This document shows, one piece after another, positions 19,714-30,400 of a DNA stretch of 64,000 bases; the first letter of the stretch is position 1, and each line of letters begins with the position of its first letter. The position numbers and the translations under genes were made by a program. The stretch lies in assembly GCA_963575745.1 (NCBI GenBank), contig CAUYUJ010019892.1, positions 104,707 through 168,706 of the forward strand, in the 5' to 3' direction. A model generated the notes under the pieces. That model was not told where the DNA came from. It saw only the letters and a list, made by a program, of their open reading frames with translations, and ran no database searches. This stretch comes from Prorocentrum cordatum. Taxonomy: Eukaryota > Sar > Dinophyceae > Prorocentrales > Prorocentraceae.

Positions 19714-22700
19714 GGCGCCGGTGCGGCTACGCCGGCGTCCGTGTGCACGGCGAGCAACCCCGGGCCGATCTGCCCGGCCTGCCACACGGAGGCGGGCTCC
19801 TACCGAGCAGAGGCGGGGGACCGATGCTCGGTGTGCGACGGGGCTGGCGCCGGCGGCTGGCTTCGCTACTGCGGCGGCTGCGACACTCGCCTCTGCCGGC
19901 GCTGCACGCTAGACGCCCCGCCGGCCGCGGCGGCCCGAGGGGGCGCGGCGCCCGCGGCGGCGGCCCTGGCGGGCGCGGCACCCGCGGCCGCGGCGCCTGG
20001 CGACCTGCGCGCCCCGCCCCCGCCAGCAAACGCGCCGCCGGCCGCCGCCGCCCCGGCTTTGGCCCTGCGAGACCTCTCTGCTGCTTGCTGGGAAGGGCTG
20101 GACAGCCTCGACCTGCTGGAGGCATTCGCACTCGACTGCCCTACGCTGCGGGCCGCCCCGCGGCGCGCGAGGGCGGCGGCCGGGCAGGCCACGGAGGAGC
20201 TCTGCAACGCAATCCTCCGCGCCCCGGCTGGGGGCGCCGAGGAAGAACGCGCCTGGAAGCTGCTCGCGCTGCGGGAGCGTTTGCTTTTTGCCGCCCCGCT
20301 GCGGCTGGACGCGAGGAGCCGGCAGCGCGGGGCGGCGGAGACCCTGGACCGCGCGCTGCTGGTGCGAAAGCGCTGCTCCGCGCTGCTCCGCGGCGACTGG
20401 GGGGCGCTGCTGGAGGCGGCCCAGAACGCGGCCCGGGGACTGGCCAAGGCGCGCCGGCAGGCCACCGGAGGAGGGGGCCGCGACGAACGCTCCTTGGCCG
20501 ACGAGGTCATTCGCAAAGGGATGGCGGAGGAGTACTCCCGGGCCGCCGCTCTGCTGTGCAGCCCTGGCCTCGCGCCTCTCACGCCCGACTCGGCTGCCCA
20601 GCTGCAGGCGCTCCTCCAGCCGCGCCCCGCCGCCGCGCTGCCCCCGGCGGCGGCGCCGCCCGCCGGGCCGCCCGCGCTCTGTACAGGGCCTTCAAGAAAA
20701 CGCTGCAGGCAAGCCCCCGGGGCAGCGGCGCGGCGGCTGGCGGCGGGCGCTTTGAACACTGGCGGGTTGCGCTGGCCCAGCCGACGGCCCTGGCTGCCTT
20801 CTACGGCGTGTGTGACCGAGTGGCCGAGGGGCGGGTCCCCGCCAGCGCCGCCGCCGCCCTGGCTCTGGCCAAGCTCACACCGCTGCGCAAGCCAGGCGGG
20901 GGGGTCCGGCCCATCGCCGCACCGAATATCTTGCGGCGGCTGGTGGGCCGGGCGCTGGTCTCCCCCCGGAAGGAGGAACTGGCTGAGGCCCTGGGGAGAC
21001 AGCAGTTTGCCGTGGGCACTGCTGCGGGCACGGAGCTGCTAGCACACACGGCGAGGGCTCTGGCGGAGGCCAACCCCGACCTTGTGCTGGTGGCGCTCGA
21101 CGCCAAGAACGCCTACTGTTCCGCCCACCGGGAGGCCTGCCTCCGCGGCCTGGAGGAGGTGGCGCCGGCGCCCCTGCCCTACGCGAACCTGTTCTGCCGC
21201 CGCGAGTCCCTGTATTACTTCTGGGACGCGGCCGGGGTTTGCCGCCGCTTGCGCTCCACCAGCGGAGTTGACCAGGGCGACCCGCTGGCGCCGCTGCTCT
21301 TCGCCTGCGGGCTGCGCCCCCACTTGCCCGCGCTGGAGGGCGACTTGAAAGAGGCGGCTCGGCTGCAGGGGCTAAACCCAGACGACTTGCACGTCCTTGC
21401 CTACTTGGATGATGTCGTTGTCTTGGTGCCCTCGGCGCTCGGGGGCAGGGTGCAGACGGCGGCGCAGAGGGCCCTGGGCGGCCTGGGCCTCGAGCTGGAG
21501 CCGAGGAAGACGCAGGCCTGGTCCGCCGGGGCGGCCTGCCCTCCGGGACTGGAGGAGCAGTGGCGCGCGCGGGGCCTCACCCTCGTGGGGGTCCCCCTGG
21601 GAGGGCCGCTGCCCCCCGGAGGTCTCCCGGACGAGAGCGACGCGCGCCGGGTGGGCCTCGGCGGGGAGGACTACGCGGCGGAGCGCTGCGCAGAGACGGC
21701 GGGGCGAGCGGCCGAGCTACTGGCCAAGCTGGCGGAGCTCCCGGCGACGGCCTCGCCGCACCTGCCGGCGCGGCAGACCGCCGGGCTGCTGCTCCGGCAC
21801 ACCGGGGCCAGCAAGCTGACGCACCTCCTCCGCGCGAACGCGCCGGCGACCTCGGAGGCCGCCCCCGGGGCTTACGACGAAGCCCTCTTGGCGGCTTACA
21901 CAGAGCTGGCGCGCCTGGACCCGCTCACGGAGCCGGAGCAGGCCCAGTGCCGGCTGCCGCTGCGACTCGGCGGGCGCGGCTTTCGCAGCCAGCGACAGCT
22001 GGCGCCGGCTGCCTGGGCTGGCTCCTGGGCGCAGAACCTGAGCGGGGTGAGGGAACGCACGGGGCTCGCCTGCCTGGCCAACCTCCACACCTGCCCCCTG
22101 CCCCTCGCTCGCGCCTGCCGCGCCGCGCTGGCCGGGCTCGCGCAGCTGCCGCCGCCGCCGCCCCGCCCGGGCGCGGAGCCGGCCGAACTTCCCAACTGGC
22201 AGACGCTGGCAGAGACGCCGCAGCGAAAGCTTCAGAAGGGCCTCACCGCAAGGATCGACCACAAAAACTACGACACCTTGCTGAGGGCCCTGGAGCCGGT
22301 GGCGAAGGCGCTCTTCCGCTCCTGCGGCGGGCCACACGCGGGCGCCTGGCAGACGGCCTCGCCCGGCCTGGACGCCCAGCGGCTCGACGACGCCGACTAC
22401 TGCAGCACGGCACGCGCGCTGCTGGGCCAGGCCGCTGCCCCCCCCGGCGCGACCTGCTGCAACCGCGCGCGGACCGGGGAGCGCGCCGGGCAGCGCTGCG
22501 GCGAGCCGCTCGGCGACCGGGCGCGCCACGCCTGGCGCTGCGCCCGCGGGGGCGGCCTCAAGGCGCGCAGCGGCGACCTCGAGCGCGCCTGGGGCCGTAT
22601 CCACGCGGAGTGCGGCTTCCGGGTCGAGCACCAGCCGCACGTCCCGGCTTGGGACCGCTGGCGCTGGCGCTGCCCGCGCTGCGACGCGCGCGGCAACGCG

Positions 22701-23204
22701 CCAGACCGACCAGCGGCGCCCTGCGGCAGCTGCGGGGCCGCGCTGCAGGCGGAGAGGGAGGAAGCCATCCTCGACCTCGAGGTTCAGCGGGCGGACCGCC
22801 CACGGCTGTTCCTCGACGTCACCGTGCGCTACTGCGTACCGGGTGACGCCGCCGCCCTGGCTGCTGCGGCCGGCCGCGACGGCGCGGTTAACGCCGAGGC
22901 CGAGAGCGACAAGCACCGGCGCTACCCCGCGGGCCGCACCCCGTGGGCCATGGTGCCGCTCGCGCTCGAGACCGGCGGCCGGCATGGGCGGGCAGCCCTC
23001 CGGCACCTCCGGGAGCTCGCACGCGGGGAGGCGGCTCTCCTTGGCGAGGAGGCCGCGGGGGCAGCCGCGAGCGCGCTGGCCAGCCGCTGGGGCCGGGAGC
23101 TGAGCGTGGCCCTGCACAAGGCTACTGCTCGCCAGCTCCGGTCCGCGCTGGGCGCGGACTGCGCCAGCCGGGCGGCCGAGCTGCGCGCCGCCGAGGCGGC
23201 GTAG
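19714..23204 (+). CDS. ORF2: reverse transcriptase with C-terminal restriction-like endonuclease (frameshifted)
   Basis: The N-terminal part (19714 to ~20690, frame of ORF1) has a Cys-rich double zinc site (CPAC, CSVC, CGGC, CRRC) and then an Ala/Leu/Arg-rich region. The reading then moves to another frame near 20640-20700 and stays there to the TAG at 23204. RT motifs are in order: KPGGGVRPIA, VALDAKNAYCS with the first catalytic Asp, GVDQGDPLAPLLF, and AYLDDVVVL with the YxDD box at 21402-21413. Downstream are a Cys-Cys-His-Cys knuckle (RCGEPLGDRARHAWRC), a CPRC...CGSC zinc ribbon, and the endonuclease: EEAILDLEV, LFLDVTVRYC and ESDKHRRYP, then a VPLALETGGRHG strand. No upstream ATG is obvious for ORF2. 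The frame change may be real decay or a one-base sequencing error. Confidence 0.8.
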
Positions 23205-23340
23205 CTGGGCCGGGGCGCCGGGGCGCTGGGCGGGGCTCAAGGTGGTCGCCTACTGGGTCGTCGTGTTCCTCTTCTTTGTCGCCGCGTTGCTGGAGATGGT
23301 CAGTGGGGGTTCGTGCCACAGACCGTCTCGCCGCCCGCAG

Positions 23341-23410
23341 GAGGATGGAGGAGGAGGAGGAGGAGGAGGAGGAGGAGGAGGAGGAGGAGGAGGAGGAGGA
23401 AGAGGAGGTC
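23341..23410. repeat. (GGA)n microsatellite 3' of the retroelement
   Basis: GGATGGAGGAGG opens a run of about 20 GGA units, 136 bp after the ORF2 stop. Confidence 0.9.
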
Positions 23411-24870
23411 CTCAGGCTCAGGCTCGGCCGCGCGCGGGGCCTACCCTGGAGCATGCACCCTCCGGGACGCTCCGCGCGTCCGCCCACGGCTGCCTCGGCT
23501 GCCCAGCGCGTCCGCGCCGTCGGCCGGACCCGCGCGACGACGAGCGACGAGCGACGACGGCGACGACGAGCGACGGCGGCGGCGGCGACGGCGACGGCGG
23601 CGGCGGCGACGGCGGCGGCGAGCGACGACCACAACGGCAGCGACGGCGGCGGCGACGGCGACGGGCGTGGCCGGCGGGCGCCGTGCCCCCCCCCCCAAGG
23701 CGGCCCGGCGCCGCAGACGCCGCCCCGGGCCGGCAGCCACGGCGGGGCCGCCGGGGGGGCAGAGAGAGCAAGAGAGGGAGGAGCGAGAAGCGAGATGCCG
23801 ACTGCGCCCGATAGCGGCCGGCACGAGGCGCGAGCTGCGCCAGTGCAGCAAGGCACGCAAGAGGGGCGGATCTATACTCCGCAGGCCGCTCCGGCAGGGC
23901 GGGCGGAGACCGAGGCTCGCCACGCAGCGTGCCCACGGCCACACTCTTCAGCCACTCGTTGGGGCGCAGCGTGCCACGTGAAGAAGAACTGGGCAGCGCC
24001 AGCCAGCGGGGGTCACTGCCTGGAAGCCGAGGATGCGAGGAGGGAGGGAGGGAAGGGAGGCACCAGCTGGAGGCCGCCGGGTCCGTGGAGGGATGGCCTC
24101 GGGTGTGGAAGTCGAGGATGCGAGGAGGGAGGGCAGGACGGGAGGCACCAGCTGTGAGGCCACCGAGTCCGTGGAGGGATGGCCTCGGGTTGTGCGGCCG
24201 TGCCGTCGCCGCCTCCTCTGGGGTGCGGCGCGTCCCCCGCGGACCCGCCCTCGGGGTGTGGGCGCTTCCGCCAGGCGCTGAGATCCAATCAATCGATCGG
24301 CTACGTAGCCTGGGTGGCAGACACGGAAGGACAAGCAGGAGAGAGAGAGAGAGAGAGAGGTAAACGAGGGACTCCAGGAGGCGGCAGGGACGAATGTCGG
24401 GCGTCTTTGGGGGTCCCGATGGGGTCTTTGGGGGAGTCTTGACGGGGTCTGGGGGTCAATCCGTTCTCGGGAGGAGATGACGACACCTCACCCCTCCGTG
24501 AGTACGGTCAGGTCACGGTTCTGGCCCACCACGCTGCGGCGCGGCATGTTATCCGTTCCCGAGCCTTTCCCGACCTCCCGCCCCGCGGAGCGGAGCGACA
24601 TGCTATCCACTCCCAGCGACGCGCTAGCCACTCGCAAGGCATAGCGTGTCGCCAGTGTCGCCGAGGTCGCCGCCGCGACGCGCTAAAAGCAAAAGAGCCC
24701 GACCGTAGCCGTTTGGCCCGAGCCGCTTGGCTCCGCAGGCGCTGCCGAGCCCCAGGCGCGGCCCGCGCGCGCCGGGGCGGCGTGCTGCCAAAGGCGGGGC
24801 TGCGTCGCACGCCATGGTGCCGTGAGCGGTATGCCGAAGCTGCGGCTGGGGGTACAGGACGCCGCAGGCA
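23411..24870. other. Unassigned, low-complexity patches
   Basis: CGACGGCGG-type repeats lie at 23530-23665 and a (GA)n run at 24337-24360. Near 24010-24185 the phrase GGATGCGAGGAGGGAGGG ... CACCAGCTG ... GTCCGTGGAGGGATGGCCTC repeats about three times with a period near 85 bp. No gene is seen. Confidence 0.45.
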
Positions 24871-24879
24871 GGGCCGAGG

Positions 24880-25250
24880 CCTCCCAGATGGGGCTGGAGT
24901 GGAGGGGGGGGGGTCGGCGGACAGCGCCGCATCGCCCAGTCATCGGCGATGCGGCTCGGTTGGCCTTGCCCGCCCATGCATCGCCGATGCATCGGCGGCC
25001 CGGGTGCTGCCAGAAGTGGTCCTGGCCCAAGGCGTGCCCGGCGTTACGCCCCACTCGGGGGACTCTGGAGGCCATCTGCGCCTCCCCAGGGAAAGCTGGG
25101 GTCATCCAGGGCCAGAGCCGCTTCTAGCAACACCTGAGCCAAGGCCTTCCAAATGGGGCCCGGGTATGTGGGGTCGGAGCAGAGTGCCGCTTGGCTGATC
25201 CATCGGCGATGCGGCTCGATTTTGAGCCCGATGCTTTCCAACCATCCTGT
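24880..25250. mobile_element. Two half-copies of the ATCGGCGAT foldback family (b, c)
   Basis: Copy b (24880-25000) has GGCCTCCCAGATGGGGCTGG, GCGCCGCATCGCC and GCATCGCCGATGCATCGGCG. Copy c (25138-25250) has GGCCTTCCAAATGGGGCCCG and CCATCGGCGATGCGGCTCGA. Each resembles the left half of the element at 4657-4832 and lacks a clear right arm. Confidence 0.55.
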
Positions 25251-25430
25251 GGTGGTGGGTCCTCGTTTTGAAGAGACAGCGCCCCGCGATCTCCCTCCTC
25301 CTTCCTCCCCCTCCTCCCTCCTCCCTCCTTCCATCCCTGCCTCTGCCTTTCCTCTCCGCGTGCCGTCATCACCATCATCATCGTAATCTTCATCGTGATC
25401 ACCATCGCCATCATCGGCCTCATCAGCGTG
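25225..25430 (+). repeat. 60-bp dispersed motif, copy 3, with TCC and ATC runs
   Basis: TTTCCAACCATCCTGTGGTG, GGTCCTCGTTTTGAAG and CAGCGCCCCGCG match 7830-7890 on the other strand. TCC units then ATCACCATCATC units follow, the mirror order of 7795-7920. Confidence 0.75.
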
Positions 25431-25434
25431 TCCA

Positions 25435-26240
25435 GCTCGGCACACCCCTCACACGTTTTGTGGCCCCATCGGGAGCTCCACCGAAGACCCCAGTGGCAGC
25501 GCCCGCATGCAGTTCCACCCTCCAATTTCTCAGCTCACATGTTTCGCGGCCCCATAGGGAGCTCCAACTAAGGCCCCAGTGGAAGCGCACGCATACAGTT
25601 CCACCCCTATTTCGACGCACCCCTCACACGCTTCTTGGCCCCAGAGGGTGCTCCACCTAAGGCTCCAGTGGCAGCGCCCGAACGCAGGTCCACCCTCCAT
25701 TTCGGCACACCCGTCACACTTTTCGTGGCCCCATAGGGAGCTCCACCGAAAGCCCCAGTGACAGCGGCCGCATGCAGTTCCACCCCCCACGTCGGTGCAC
25801 CGCTCACACCTTTCGTAGCCCCATAGGGAGCTCCACCTGAGGCCCCAGTGGTAGCGCCCGCATACGGTTCCACCCCCCATTTCGGTGCACCCTCACACGT
25901 TTCGTGGTCCCAGAGGGAGCTCCAAGGCAGGCCCCAATGGCAGCGCCCGCATGCAGTTCCACCCTCCATGCCGGCACAGGAGTTCCTCCGAAGGCCCCAG
26001 TGGCAGCGCTCGCATGCAGTTCCACCCCCCAGATCGGTGCACCTCTCACACATTTCGTGGCCCCATAGGGAGCTCCACCGAAGGCCCCAGTGGCAGCGCC
26101 CGCATGCGGTTTCACCCTTCATTTCCGCGAACCCCTCACACGCGTCGTGGCCCCATAGCGAGCTCAACATACGGCCCCAGTGGCAGCGCCCGCAGTCCCG
26201 CCACATTTCGGCACACCCTTCACTCGCTTTTTGGCCCCAT
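25435..26240 (-). repeat. ~90-bp satellite, about ten units (reverse)
   Basis: GGCCCCATAGGGAGCTCCAC-type words recur near 25464, 25550, 25639, 25729, 25819, 25909, 26061, 26151 and 26234, mostly 86-90 bp apart, with one shortened unit near 25975. The block is the reverse complement of the satellite at 7375-7790. Confidence 0.9.
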
Positions 26241-26324
26241 AAGCAAAACCACCGAGCACAGTATTCACAAGGGCGGAACGCACAACTGCATATGGTTGGG
26301 CCCTTCGCCAGGCTATTTCTACGC

Positions 26325-26440
26325 ACACGTCGCCGATGCGTCGCCGATGTCGGCGATGCATCGGCGATGCGGCGCGATCCTCCGACCCCAACTACTCGAA
26401 CCCCATCTGCGATGCCCCTACAAGACCAAGGGGGAGGGGG
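26325..26440. mobile_element. Half-copy of the ATCGGCGAT foldback family (d)
   Basis: TCGCCGATGTCGGCGATGCA, TCGGCGATGCGGCGCGATCC and CAACTACTCGAACCCCATC match the right half of copy a. Confidence 0.55.
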
Positions 26441-26812
26441 AGGACGACGATGGCAATGAAGAACGAGGATCAAGAATTGTTGTTTATGTGTGCGCTCTAT
26501 GGCAGTTGTTGTGCCTCTGGGAGGCTTCTCTCCGCCACGGCCAGAATTTGACTCGAACTTCTGTCCATATTGCACCGAAGGGCAGGCCTGGGTGGACGAC
26601 GACGAGGAGGGGGAGTGGGCGCCTTTTCCACCACCATAAGCTGTCCATACCGACCGCATCGGAGTCGTGCCTCGTGATCGCGAAGACCCCTCGAGGTGGA
26701 TATGGGTATTTGCCTGCCCCTCAGGGTGGGAAGGTATCTATATCCAACGTTCCTCCGGAGGTCCGCTTCCTGCATGAATCCCAGCTGCGGTTGCTCAAGG
26801 GATACGAGGATC
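26441..26812. other. Unassigned flank of the DIRS-like element
   Basis: No gene or repeat is recognised. The sequence ends GATACGAGGATC directly before the AT that bounds the element. Confidence 0.3.
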
Positions 26813-27077
26813 ATCGTAGACTGCCAACTGCCGCCTAGTCTCACGCAGAGCGACAAGACTCCCCACCACGCCAGGGACCCACAGAGACCTTCAGTCCCAC
26901 AGGACCGGCGAGAGGGGGAAAGGCGGAGCGGCGTGAGCCCATCCGAAAAATCAAAGAAGAAGACCACCGAGAGTGCACTATTTTCTCCCACGGCACAAGC
27001 ATGATCCTGGGGGGTCGCTGACCCCGAAGCTTATAGTGAGGCGGCTGGGCGTTTCCTGACCAGCTGCCTTGTGCCCA
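26813..27077 (-). repeat. B2 repeat of the DIRS-like element
   Basis: These 265 bp match 27206-27470 base for base as far as I can read, offset by exactly 393 bp. It begins ATCGTAGACTGCCAACTGCC on the plus strand and ends CTGCCTTGTGCCCA. Confidence 0.92.
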
Positions 27078-27143
27078 CTGTCATCGGCTCAGCAGGAAAG
27101 AAAGAAAAAGCAGACAGAAGAGGAAGGAGGAGAGGAGGAGGAG

Positions 27144-27207
27144 GAGCCAAAAACTTAAGGTGGGGCTGGCTACGATCGTGACAACGATAACATGGCACAC
27201 CATCAAT
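27144..27207 (-). repeat. A2 repeat of the DIRS-like element
   Basis: These 64 bp (GAGCCAAAAACTTAAGGTGG ... CACACCATCAAT) are identical to 33626-33689. The last two bases (AT) are shared with the start of B1. Confidence 0.92.
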
Positions 27208-27470
27208 CGTAGACTGCCAACTGCCGCCTAGTCTCACGCAGAGCGACAAGACTCCCCACCACGCCAGGGACCCACAGAGACCTTCAGTCCCACAGGACCG
27301 GCGAGAGGGGGAAAGGCGGAGCGGCGTGAGCCCATCCGAAAAATCAAAGAAGAAGACCACCGAGAGTGCACTATTTTCTCCCACGGCACAAGCATGATCC
27401 TGGGGGGTCGCTGACCCCGAAGCTTATAGTGAGGCGGCTGGGCGTTTCCTGACCAGCTGCCTTGTGCCCA
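27206..27470 (-). repeat. B1 repeat of the DIRS-like element
   Basis: Copy of B2. It contains the last 15 codons and the stop of the pol/recombinase frame (MGTRQLVRKRPAASL). Confidence 0.92.
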
Positions 27471-30400
27471 TACTTCCAGAAACCTTCTTGGAGCGGTTTA
27501 CCGGAGGGCGGGTCGGGTCGGGACCTTTAAAATACTCCAGGATATCTTTGCTGAGCCGGGGACGCAACTGCTTAACTCGATTCAACTGTGCACGGGAGAG
27601 CAAGCTACGACTACGCAACATTCCTGCTGGCTTGGAATATCGTTTGACGGAATTAGCTGACAGCCACCTACCTCTCTGTTGAATCGCACTCTCTGAAACC
27701 TTGAAATACCAGCTATCGTGCGAAGGCCCTGCGTGCCGCCACGAGTGAGGAGACAAAGGGAGCGAGGCAGAGAAGTGTTGTGTACGGAAGGCTCTGCACA
27801 GACTCTCCCACCGGCTCAGAGACAGGCTAAAGAGCGGGCCTGTCGGGCGCCGGCGGCACAACTCGGCGAGCAGCGTGCTGATCCAGCCGCGGTCGTGGGC
27901 TCCGGCCACGGTGGAGGCGTCGAACACCCTGTTCTTAGCTGGAAGCGCGCCGGTCGCCGGCGCCACGGTGACGATAGTGTCTGGGCGGCCTGCGGATGGC
28001 AACGTGACCTCGTTCGCGGTCAAGGCCAGCACCTCACTCGGCCTGAGGTAGCAGTCAAAGGCCACCCACGAGGCTGCCGCAGCCTCGGGGCCGTCACCAG
28101 GGTCGGTGCCGTCGCCATAGAACCACTCGGCGGTCGCCAGCACGATGAACTCGTCGCTGAGCGAATCGCGGGGCCGCTCCGGCGCCGAGCGAAGGAAGCC
28201 AGCGAGAGCAGCTTTCGCCAAGGGAAACGTGGAGTTGGCCCTCGGCGGCAGTCCCAGCACGTAGGCCGACCCGTAGATGGCGTAGCGCCCCGCGGACGGG
28301 TTGTCGCCGTTGAGGAAGAGGCTGTCCAGGTACTTGTCGAGCACGGTGTCCCACTCGCCAGGCGTCGTGGGCCGCAGGCCGCGGTCGATCGCCCACTGCG
28401 CCAGCTCCGCGTGGGCCGCAGTGTAGGCCCGGGCGGTCTGGGGGCGCACCGACGCTCGCCGGCAGACCCCGTCGCCAGAGCCGTACGCCTCAGCACGGTG
28501 GGCGGCGCGGCGCCGCCGCTCTCGCTGCCGTGCGGCGAGCCCGACGATGAGCGGCGGCGTCTCTGGCCTCGGCGCGCCACGGCTTCCCGTCCCAGAAGCT
28601 GACTGCCCCCTCCCAGCCGAGCGGGCAGAGCCGCGGGATTGACGGGAGGACCACTGGTCGAACTGTCCTGATGTCTCTCCCCGTCGCGGCTGCCAAACGT
28701 CGCTCCCAGTCAATGGCGACGCGCGGCTCGCACGCGCCACGGAAGGCCTGGGGCGGGGCGGCATCCCGCAGCAGACTTGCCAGAGCCCGCACCAGCTCAG
28801 GAGGGTAAGCCGCGGCGAACGCCGTCCTCCAGGCAGCCGGGCGCCCTGGTAGCTGTACCTTGCCCTCGAGTCGCACGTGAGGCGCGGCTGGGCAGGGGCA
28901 GTGCCTGTCCAGAGCGTGGCTGCCGGGCAGGGTCGAGTAGATGATGGTCGGCTTCTTCCAGGGCGCCCCGAAGGCGCACATGTCGAAGAGGCATCGTCGC
29001 GCCGCCAGCCGGCGGAGCAGTTTCGCCACTCGCGGGACCTCGAAGATCCGCGAGCGGGCAGGGTTCTCGAGAAGCACGTGGATGTTGTTCTTGAGGCAGA
29101 GCTGGAGGACGCGCACCGTGAAGAGCACGCACCGCCACGAGCTCGGCGTGGAGGTACCCGTCGATCTCGCTGGCGTCCAGGCGGTGCAAGGGGTCCCGAG
29201 CAGGACGCACCATACGAAGCCCTTGGCCAGCCAGCTGAGGACCTCGCTTGCCACGCGGCGGTCCAGCACGTCATGATGAGGCCCGTGCGCCACGTCCACT
29301 GGCGTCGCCACGCGCAGCCCAGCCTCAGCAGCGGCGGCGGACGCGAGCATGCAGCCCGCGAACAGCTCCAGGAAAGCCGGCCTCCCGCGCAAGAGGTGGT
29401 CGCTCCCTGGCCCAGCGGGCGGCCTCCGAGCGGCGGCGGCCTGTCGGCGCTGCCGCCGAGTCGGACGGGCCGGCTCCGGCGGCGGCGGCTGCGGGCAGGC
29501 ATGGCGGCGCGTCTGGCCCAGCTCCGCGGCAGCGTCGCTTGGCGCCCGTTCCCAGGCGGGGCCGACTGCGGCTGCCAACGGGAGTGCTCGGAGAGCCCTC
29601 CCGGCCAGCCGCTCTCCAGGTCGAAGCCATCCGTGATGCGCCAGCCTCGAGTCCGCGTCGGATGGGTTCCTGGCGGTCTCCACGTAGCGGCGATGCCAGA
29701 TGATGCCAGTCGCCAGCTGACACGCGGCTGCGCGGCGGGTGAGCCCGAGGAGCTCGCGATCCCGCGCGCGGCCCCGATCAAAAGCCAGCGTCTCCGCGAG
29801 GTTGTCGCCGAACGAGACGAGGTGCTTCCCGTGCGCGTCGACGCACTCCGACTCGCGGGTGAGGCCCAGCAGCGCCGCCCGGGCCTCCTTGCAGTGGATG
29901 GCGGCCGCGCGCTTCCAGCGCCCCACCACGCGGCGCTGCCAGCGAGCTGGGTTGGCGAAGGCGTCTGGGACGCGCGGCACGAGGCCGACGCGCTCCACCT
30001 GCGGGCGTTCCCGAGGGTGCTGCCGCTCGTCGCCTGACCTGAGGATGGCTGTCGAGTCATCGGGCGGCTGCAGCTCGCGGTCGACCCACGCGGAGAAGTC
30101 GCCGGCCTGTCCAGCGTCTCCAGCCAGGCCACCTCGCAGCTCCGCACCCGAAGCGTCGGGTCCTGGGTCCTCGTCGATGAAGCGCCACCGCTCACGCCAG
30201 ACGGCCACGTCCCACAGCTGGTGCTTGTCGGCGGTGGCGACGTGCAGCGCGTAGCCCTCCGTGGACGCGTCGCTGCAGTAGGCCCGCTCCAGCATCGGGG
30301 AGGCGAGATCGAGGTGCACGAAGTGGACGAGGTCCCTGGCGATCCGCAGCTCGTCCAGCACATCGCGAGGTAGCGCTCGGACCTCGTGGCCGCCGGTGCC

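Larger units (their letters stand above)
18503..23240 (+). mobile_element. Non-LTR retrotransposon with restriction-like endonuclease (R2/CRE-like grade)
   Basis: The span holds two adjacent reading frames: a zinc-finger/coiled-coil ORF and an RT-endonuclease ORF. There are no terminal repeats. The element has no APE-type endonuclease; instead, a PD-(D/E)XK nuclease follows the RT, as in early-branching non-LTR clades (R2, CRE, NeSL). The exact ends are not certain; GGA microsatellites flank both sides (to 18502 and from 23340). Confidence 0.75.

Noticed and set aside
19866-20759. Minus-strand ORFs opposite the non-LTR element
   Set aside because: They are shadows of the GC-rich plus-strand coding frames and contain no motifs.
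26813-27470. Paired 265-bp repeats as LTRs of an LTR retrotransposon
   Set aside because: Both copies lie at the same end of the element, and a separate 64-bp repeat links the two ends; pol has a tyrosine recombinase rather than an integrase.
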